Below are positions 57,722-64,000 of a stretch of 64,000 nt of DNA, piece by piece. This DNA comes from Diphasiastrum complanatum (taxonomy: Eukaryota; Streptophyta; Lycopodiopsida; Lycopodiales; Lycopodiaceae): the NCBI GenBank assembly GCA_029204225.1, contig CM055106.1:40081827-40145826 (forward strand), given 5' to 3'. The notes under the pieces were generated by a model. The model was given only the letters and a program-made list of their open reading frames with translations. It had not been told where the DNA came from and ran no database searches. Within the stretch, counting starts at the first letter, position 1; every line of letters begins with the position of its first letter. The translations under genes and the position numbers were made by a program.

Positions 57722-60700
57722 ATGGCCTCCTCATCCTCTAAAGACTCTAGCACCAAACAGTTGATCCAGCGTGACATCCCCGAGGCCACGCAGATTTGGC
57801 CTCTACCTTCTGACACTTTGATCCAACCATGGCTGCAGACAGCCGGGCCCCTCCTTGAAGCAATGAGTTTTTACTCGGCGCTCTTCCGTTCTGAGATTAA
57901 CATGGGCTTCGCCCTTCATGCTTACGCCACCTAGGACGAGGACAAGGCTCGTTTCCACTTCTTGTACCAAGGTACCACGTACAAGGTCAGGATTAATGCC
58001 GACTTGATGATCGCCATTGGCATTATGTCCGGTGATCGTCAACCCATCTCCCATCGCCATGCCAAAGCTCTGATCAAACCATTCGTCACCCAAAACACAC
58101 CAGAAATTCCCATCTAGACTAACAATGGTTACCTGTTAGAAGCTATCACAGAACCCGTCATTCAGACAACTGCGCATCTGCCGAATAACTTTCTGGTTAT
58201 TTCAACATTTCGCAAGGACAGAATCCAGTCTATGTTGCTGAGTCAGATAGTGGAATCCTTTCTGGAATTCCCTAACCCCTCCGTTGTGCCATACGACTGG
58301 CATAGCTTCCTTATTCGAGAACTAACAAACTCCATCAAACCCAACAACCATGAGCGAATCGCAGCAGGCCCCCTGTTGTGTAACTTTGCCTGCGCACTTC
58401 TCGAGGCAAAAGTGCGCGGTTTCCAACGCTCATCCCTCATGTCTACCCTTGTGCCACATACTAACCTTTACCCACCATCTCAAGCATCTACCTCCTCCCA
58501 ACTTGCAGTCATTAATACAACGGCCAGCAAACAAATGTGTGGCACTGCCTCTACATCCACATCTCCACCTATTACCCGGTGACGTGTCTCCACTGCCGCA
58601 CTAACTACTCCATCAACCACCGCCACTTCTTCTTACGTGCAACCCCTCACTCCAATTTTTGTTGTCGCTACCTCTCTTCCTATTCCATCCACATCTGTTT
58701 CTGTCTCCATCCCCATTTCTCTTGTTGATACCACTCCTACTTCTCTTCCAGTGTCCGCTACTCCATCTATCACCATCGCATCCTCCATTACTCTTGTCAC
58801 CACCGTTGCTCCTCTCGCATTCAACCCTTCTGATTTGCAACTGTCCCCCGACACTCTGGCATCGATGCAAGTTATCAATTTTTCACCCCCACGCCAGACA
58901 CTTTATGCTCCATCCTCACCGTCTTCCATACTCCACACCACCCTTTAGTTCCCCACTGTTCCTCCCATCCTCTCGTTCAGACAAACCGTCCTCACCCCTG
59001 TTTCCATAGTTGTTTCTCACACCCCACCCGCTTCGCCAAAGGTTGCTGAGGGCAGCCAACCGCTGCCTGTTGACGCATTTGTACAAACAGTTTTTGTAGC
59101 ATCACCAGATCGGACTGACCTTACCGCCCCAGATGGCATCAGGACAAATGAAAATCTGATCGAAGACAATGACGACGGAATTCCACAAGTCGTCGAGGCC
59201 GATACAATACAAGCCCCTACCAGTGCCAATGTACCAGCTGCTCCCACGGATCTAACGACGACATACCAAACCCTAGGAAAATACATCCTGGATGCGGTAG
59301 CAGCCAAAGCTATTCTCGAAAGTAGGGTACTACAGTTGGCAACGAGTAATACACAGCTGCGAGCAGACCTCACCAAGCTGCAGCAAGAGCTGATTCTGGC
59401 TCAACAACACGAACAAGCAGGGCACCAGGAGATTGCCAAACTGCAGCAGAAGGAGGAGGGCCTAAACAAATATATTCAAAGCCTCTCCAAAGCGCTGATT
59501 GAGGCTTCCACAAATGTGCGGGAGCTTCAAGGTGAAGCATCACAATGGCTTGCCCCCATCCAGGCGCAACTTACACTTTTGGAAGCAGAGAACACGCGCC
59601 TGGAGACGGAGGTTAAAGCCTTACAAGATGAGAAGCTCGTCTGGTTAGATCAATCTGCACCAGACACAAGGCTGCTTTCCCAATCAGAGATGAATATTCT
59701 ACGGTGTCAGGTGCAGATTTATAGCCAAACCCTCAACAGCTACCAGACGGAGTTCAATAAGTATCGGACAAGCGCAATGCAAGAGCTCGCCCAGGCCAAT
59801 CAAGCTCTCAAGGCATGCCAAAAATACATGAAAACGAAGGCCCAGCCCACCCCCGTGGTAATTCCATCACCACCTAATTTTGACGCTGCACAGGCTAGTA
59901 CCAGCCAAGATCAGAGCCAGCAGGCAGCAGGGGGATTTCAACCAGATCAAGGGTCCGAAGGCCAAGACCAAGGGCAGACAGATGCGGCCGCTGAGACGCG
60001 AGACCAGAGCCAAGGCGCAACTACCAGCCAGGGCCAAGCAACATCATCCAGAGGGTCACGAACGATATCTGCCAGCCGGTCCTTCCGAAGACCGAAATCC
60101 ATGGAGGAGAACATCAATGAATTTTTATCCAAATATTCCCACGAGTCATCAAGAGGCGGCTGGCAGATATCATTCTCAGCTCAGACCATCAAGGGAAAAG
60201 AACTGCAAGCCTTACCCGCCCTCCAACCACAACCGGAGTTGCGACAACAGTTATTTGAGAGAGACCCTGCGGCCATCAGGGCTTACGTGACGAGTCCGCA
60301 ATAGTTACGGGTGAACGCGCATTTCTTGCTATGTCCAAGAAGATCCAAATGGGCGAAATGCGACACTCCTCTGGACCAGATCACACTCAACAATTTCAAT
60401 TGGCCAATCATCAAATCCGAATATGGGTGGACAACGGATGTAGATGTCAGAAGGGCTCTCTCCGCATTCGCCAGTCACTACATCAATTGCTCCGATCCCA
60501 CAGTCCGCGCGACAGCCACTTACGCTTGAGACTTGGAACATTTAATGGGCATTGAAACAAAATGGGATGATTTCCTTCCCTCCATATTTTTTGATCCAAA
60601 TAAGGCGCTCGCTTCCGACAAAGTCGAAGACCAGCTACTAGTCGCTCGCATATATTACCGAGCTGCATTCCTTGGAGATCCCTGGACGAAACGATTCCAA

Positions 60701-60847
60701 ACATGGGTGGATCAGGAATGGCTGACAGGAGTCCACAAGTCCTTCCACACGCCAAAGGACTCGAAGAAACTGGACCGTCTCAACTTCATGGAAGACGTTA
60801 TGGGATATCTCATCCACCAGAGGCGGTCCAAGAGAACGCTCTACTAA
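57722..60847 (+). pseudogene. Element E accessory ORF, about 1,041 codons, long coiled coil; one frame with six stops (copy 4)
   Basis: One frame runs from MASSSSKD to ERTLY-stop without any shift, broken only by stops at 57932, 58115, 58580, 58946, 60302 and 60527. Layout by codon: 1-280 globular-looking head (IWPLPSDTLIQPWLQTAG, FHFLYQGTTYKVRINADLM); 280-450 Ser/Thr/Pro-rich; 510-690 coiled coil (AKLQQKEEGLNKYIQSLSK, LEAENTRLETEVKALQDEK, YQTEFNKYRTSAMQELAQ); 710-780 Gln/Ser/Gly-rich; 795-860 KSMEENINEFLSKYSHESSR and onward; 865-1,041 C-terminal domain (NFNWPIIKSEYGWTTDVDVR, TKWDDFLPSIFFDPNKA, YYRAAFLG). I know no family for it. It follows the integrase in sense and precedes the LTR, the place of extra ORFs in some plant Gypsy lineages. 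Confidence 0.8.
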
Positions 60848-60893
60848 ACCGGTAGAGTGCCGAAGGACCGACACTACTTCAGGCCGTGGGTCC

Positions 60894-61730
60894 TGTTGGG
60901 GGTATTCCCAACAAAGTGTAAATAAATAAAATCCTTCAATAAAATGTGTTGCGAGGGCATGGGATCCTGCGTGTATAAGCCCATGGCCCAATGAGCACAC
61001 AATTGAAGTTGTAAATAAAATAAACTTGACTTGGGCCTTGTAATTAAAATAAAACTAGAGGCCCAATGTCATTTTTAAACTTAGAGATCACTTTTTAGAG
61101 TTGGGTCCAAATTGGGACTCACATGAATCTTGTGATTTCTAATGTACTTTTTGTGGACCCTTGGATCAAGTTGGGTCCAAGATGAATGGTTAGGATCATT
61201 GTGAATATTAGCCAATAAGATTGACGGGCAAGGGCCTTTCCCATTTTATAAAAAGACACCATTTGTACACTATTTCCATGCTTAATGAGAAGGGGGAAAC
61301 TCTACCATTTTTGGAAGAGAAGCATCCTCATTTGCCATTCAATACTTGCTATTGCTCTTGGTTGTGTTTTCTATTGCTTTCTATTTCCATGTTAATTGTT
61401 TGCCATAGTGAATGTTTTTCCATTAGCAAGCATAAGGAGCATTTGAGCTAACCTCCACCCTCACTCTCTTTCTCTCTCTTTCTCTTCTCTTCTCAATCTC
61501 TTCTTCTCCACTCTTTCCCTTCAACCAAACTATGATGAATGTTAGTGTAGAGGAGTAGAGTTAAAGAGGAGTAGTATAGTGGTGAGTAGAGTTAAGGGAG
61601 AAAGTAGGAAATTAACTAAAAGTAGCATCTATGCATAGTTAGGCACCTATCCAGTGATCTAACCTTTGTTGACAGGCGGAAGGGCTATACTACGAGAGAT
61701 CTTCGACCCCACACAAGTTAAAAAACAGTT
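60894..61730 (+). mobile_element. LTR of element E
   Basis: Starts TGTTGGGGGTATTCCCAACA, whose ends form a 7-bp inverted repeat, 47 bases after the ORF stop. It has TATA-like TTTTATAAAAAG at 61247 and CT-rich stretches at 61455-61505. The right end (about 61700-61740) is set loosely; there is no second LTR in the window for comparison. Confidence 0.6.
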
Positions 61731-63413
61731 TAAACACCCGACCGGATCAATCACCACAGCACACCGTCAAGTGCAACAAGACAAGACAACAGAATTGCTC
61801 TCCACAAACTATATATTCAACTGATGAGTAAGTACAAAGATAAAGTTGCTTAAAAGCACTCAAAGGGCTCGTAAAAGAAAGATGGCCCGATAATTCTAGA
61901 ACGAAGCACACGTGGTGCCATCGAAATAAGAAAGCACTGTATAAGTCGATCATTGTTATTTTAACTATAATGCAAGTGTAGAAGCAATAAAAGGAAAAGA
62001 GAAGACATTCATCCTTCAAGCAACACCCTTGTCAAATCAACACAATTTTAAAATGTTATGCCAATAAGCACTTGAACATGCTTGTTGATGCTCTTGTCTT
62101 TGGCATCTCTCTCTAGAGCCCTTTCTTGATTGTTTCATTTGGCAAAAACAAGAATAGACCAAAAAGTGATCAATGTTCACGACTTCTTCAAGCCAGAACT
62201 AATTGTTGGCCTTCTAGAAATTCACTTGTACAAATGCGCTTCTCAATAGCTCTTTGAGATCTGTAAAGGCTCAAAACTAGAGAGGGTGGATCTTCATTGC
62301 ATGTAGTGATGGTCATGAACTACTTACATGCAAAACAAGGCTTGAGGGCTAGGTAAAATTAGTCCATGATTCCAAGTTTCAATAAAAAAATCTGAAGTGC
62401 CCATATATATTAGGTAACAAGCACTTGAGGCATTTTTGCTTGTTTTTAGTCTACTTAAAAAGCAAATTGAGCAGCACAATTTACTTATGATGAATCCATT
62501 TTTTATGCCAATTCTGTTTCATTATGGGCATGTGAAACAAAAGGCCACAATACCCATTACGCAATGGAAGTATCCTAGGTAGAATGCCATATGCCTGACT
62601 CCTTCCATAATATGTAAAGTAACGCAACGAGGTTGGCTCGGTTCGTTAGCTTGATCAAAAGTTTCTCTGGTTAGCTTTCTTTACCAATTTGAGAGGCCAC
62701 ACAGACTCTTGGGGTAGGCTTAAAAATAGAAAAATAGAGCCCTATACTGAATTCAATCTTCAAGTTTCAACCACCACCGTCCCTTGTTACAATGTTCAAC
62801 TACCAGCCCGGATTGTGACACGCACACGCGCTTTTTGAAGAGAATGAATGGCACATGCACATTGCACCTAGTACTCTAAAGCAAATTAGGTTGGCCAGCA
62901 GGCCTGCATTTTGAAAGGCACGTACATACGCATCTCCTTTCTTTGTGTAAGGGGTGTTTTGCAAGACTCTCTACTTTTCTACTAGAAAGGCCTGCGTGGA
63001 CATGCATTTCAGATGAGGGGCACGTTGGCCCTTCCAAGCGTGGGAGTTCGTCAAAATGCAGGGCGGCTCGTGAGGCCCAGCGATTGGTAGAGTTGTTGTT
63101 GCTTACAGCTGCCCCTCTTCGGCGGCGCCTTGTAGGCGTATCTTAGAAGCACTCCAGAGAAGAAAGATCAGCACCCTTCGATGCAATCACCGGGCTTTAG
63201 ATCCTGCCACGTTTCTAGAATCTATAAGTCCACGAGGTATTTTGCCACGCGGCAAAGATCCAAACGGTTGAGTGTAGGGGACCACCGTCCGAGTTGCCAC
63301 CCGTGCAATTGTGTCCTGTCTCTGTCTGTCGCATGCTGTTTCGTTGCAAGACTGGAAAGCGAACGTCGCCTGGGCACACGATACCATCTAAGTCCTCCCC
63401 GCTAGACGTTAGC
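61731..63413. other. No gene seen
   Basis: Mixed spacer. 62632-62650 reads GGTTGGCTCGGTTCGTTAGC, an A-box-like tRNA head without a clear B box, similar to 23051-23073 and 37902-37920. From about 62930 base composition rises in GC, as expected near a gene promoter, but no frame shows a domain. Confidence 0.5.
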
Positions 63414-63701
63414 CACGTGTCTGAATGGCCACATGGAGGTGCTAGATTGACCTACCGTCGACACGTGGCAAATTCTCAATGCTCTCAAGAGTATGGAGCG
63501 ATGGCGCGCTGAATATTACGGCGTGTATGGAATTTGACATGTGAATCCCGCTGTCTCTGCGCAGTGATAAATGACGGCAATCGATGGGACTTAAATGGCA
63601 AGCTGTATTTTGGGTCCTCCCGTTTGGATGCGGCCACGTGGCATGTGGCCACGTGGGGGATTTTCAACGGTTTATAGTCTATAGTTTATTTTGGGCACGT
63701 G
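63414..63701. promoter_or_regulatory. Cluster of five G-box (CACGTG) motifs
   Basis: Exact CACGTG at 63414, 63462, 63635, 63650 and 63696, mostly as CACGTGGC or GCCACGTG, the bZIP/bHLH-binding and ABRE-like form. Two more near-matches lie among them (GGCCACATGG, GGCATGTGGCC). A dense group like this is typical of a plant promoter; the gene would lie near or beyond the right edge on either strand. Confidence 0.6.
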
Positions 63702-64000
63702 GCAGAATCTGGATGCGATGAGGAGATCCGACGGTGGCAGGCTTTGAGTGGGATGCGCGATCAAGAAAGGAGGGCCATCGATGGATCGGGCAAAATGCTC
63801 GAGATTTTGCGAACTTTTTAGTTCGCGTGCTGCGAGAATTGCTATGGAGTTTCATCAGAAGAGATGGTAAATTTTCTCTGAGCGATACTTTTGCACTTGC
63901 GATCCCTCCATCAGATTGTCTGTAATACTGTTTCTGTGCAATTTTTGCGATCCAACTGGCACAGAGGTGAAGGTTCAAACAATGTAGCTGATTGACAGTG
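63702..64000. other. No gene established; possible promoter/5' region
   Basis: Short open frames on both strands (63734-63925 plus, 63978-63679 minus) have no recognisable domain. Given the G-box cluster next to it, this could be promoter or leader of a gene beyond the window. Confidence 0.35.

Noticed and set aside
57722-60847. Internal stops repaired by RNA editing (U-to-C), known from fern and hornwort organelles
   Set aside because: The window is nuclear transposon DNA; such editing is an organelle process. Deamination of methylated CAG/CGA explains the stops without it.
63187-63978. Short open frames at the right edge as genes
   Set aside because: No domain in any of them; the G-box cluster suggests promoter sequence instead.

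Overview
This is nuclear DNA of a land plant. It holds two intact-looking, intron-containing plant genes: a short-chain dehydrogenase/reductase and a phytocyanin with an arabinogalactan-like tail. Both lie in a sea of decayed Ty1/Copia, Ty3/Gypsy and LINE retrotransposons, with very long CT/GA/CA microsatellites. The repeat style suggests a large, repeat-rich genome. I lean towards a fern or other non-seed plant, but the sequence alone does not prove this.

Layout. 1-3.1 kb: tail and LTR of a Copia element (A), followed by a tRNA-iMet primer-binding site and an ORF of an unfamiliar retroelement protein family. 4.5-14.8 kb: two related Copia elements (B, C). B's 3' LTR is split by a 3.4 kb nested block, which carries another Copia tail, an antisense Gypsy gag and a CTCGGTCGAGAT-type repeat array. 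B's LTR abuts C's LTR directly. 15.3-18.8 kb: an element (D) with a coiled-coil ORF and a microsatellite-rich LTR. 20.2-22.4 kb: SDR gene, minus strand, four exons. 23-24.1 kb: tRNA-like SINE, antisense Gypsy RT and microsatellites. 26.3-29.2 kb: phytocyanin gene, minus strand, with a TATA box and a 5'UTR intron. 30.1-31.6 kb: compound microsatellite array. 31.6-35.2 kb: Copia element H, chimeric with the A family. 36-41.8 kb: microsatellites, a hairpin and a transposase remnant. 41.8-48.6 kb: two opposed copies of one Copia family flanking a minus-strand LINE. 49.3-54.0 kb: fragments, then a Gypsy element (F) with LTR, PBS, gag and an antisense coiled-coil ORF. 54.0-61.7 kb: Copia gag-protease, then a Gypsy element (E) whose RT-RNase H block is inverted relative to its integrase and which ends in a ~1,041-codon coiled-coil ORF and an LTR. 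63.4-63.7 kb: a cluster of five G-boxes.

The most interesting signal is a retroelement-borne protein family that I cannot name, found in four diverged copies (2.2-3.1, 15.3-17.5, 53.4-53.8 antisense, 57.7-60.8 kb). Where complete, it has a Ser/Thr/Pro-rich region, a long coiled coil, a Gln-rich linker and a C-terminal domain with conserved Trp, Arg-Ala-Leu and Tyr-Tyr-Arg motifs. The largest copy and the Gypsy F gag decayed almost entirely through in-frame stops. Most are explained by C-to-T change in the CG and CHG contexts that plants methylate, so both ORFs look young and silenced.

Only the two host genes appear functional. The SDR should be a cytosolic NADP(H) reductase; the phytocyanin should be a secreted copper protein. 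Everything else is mobile-element debris, simple repeats or unassigned spacer.
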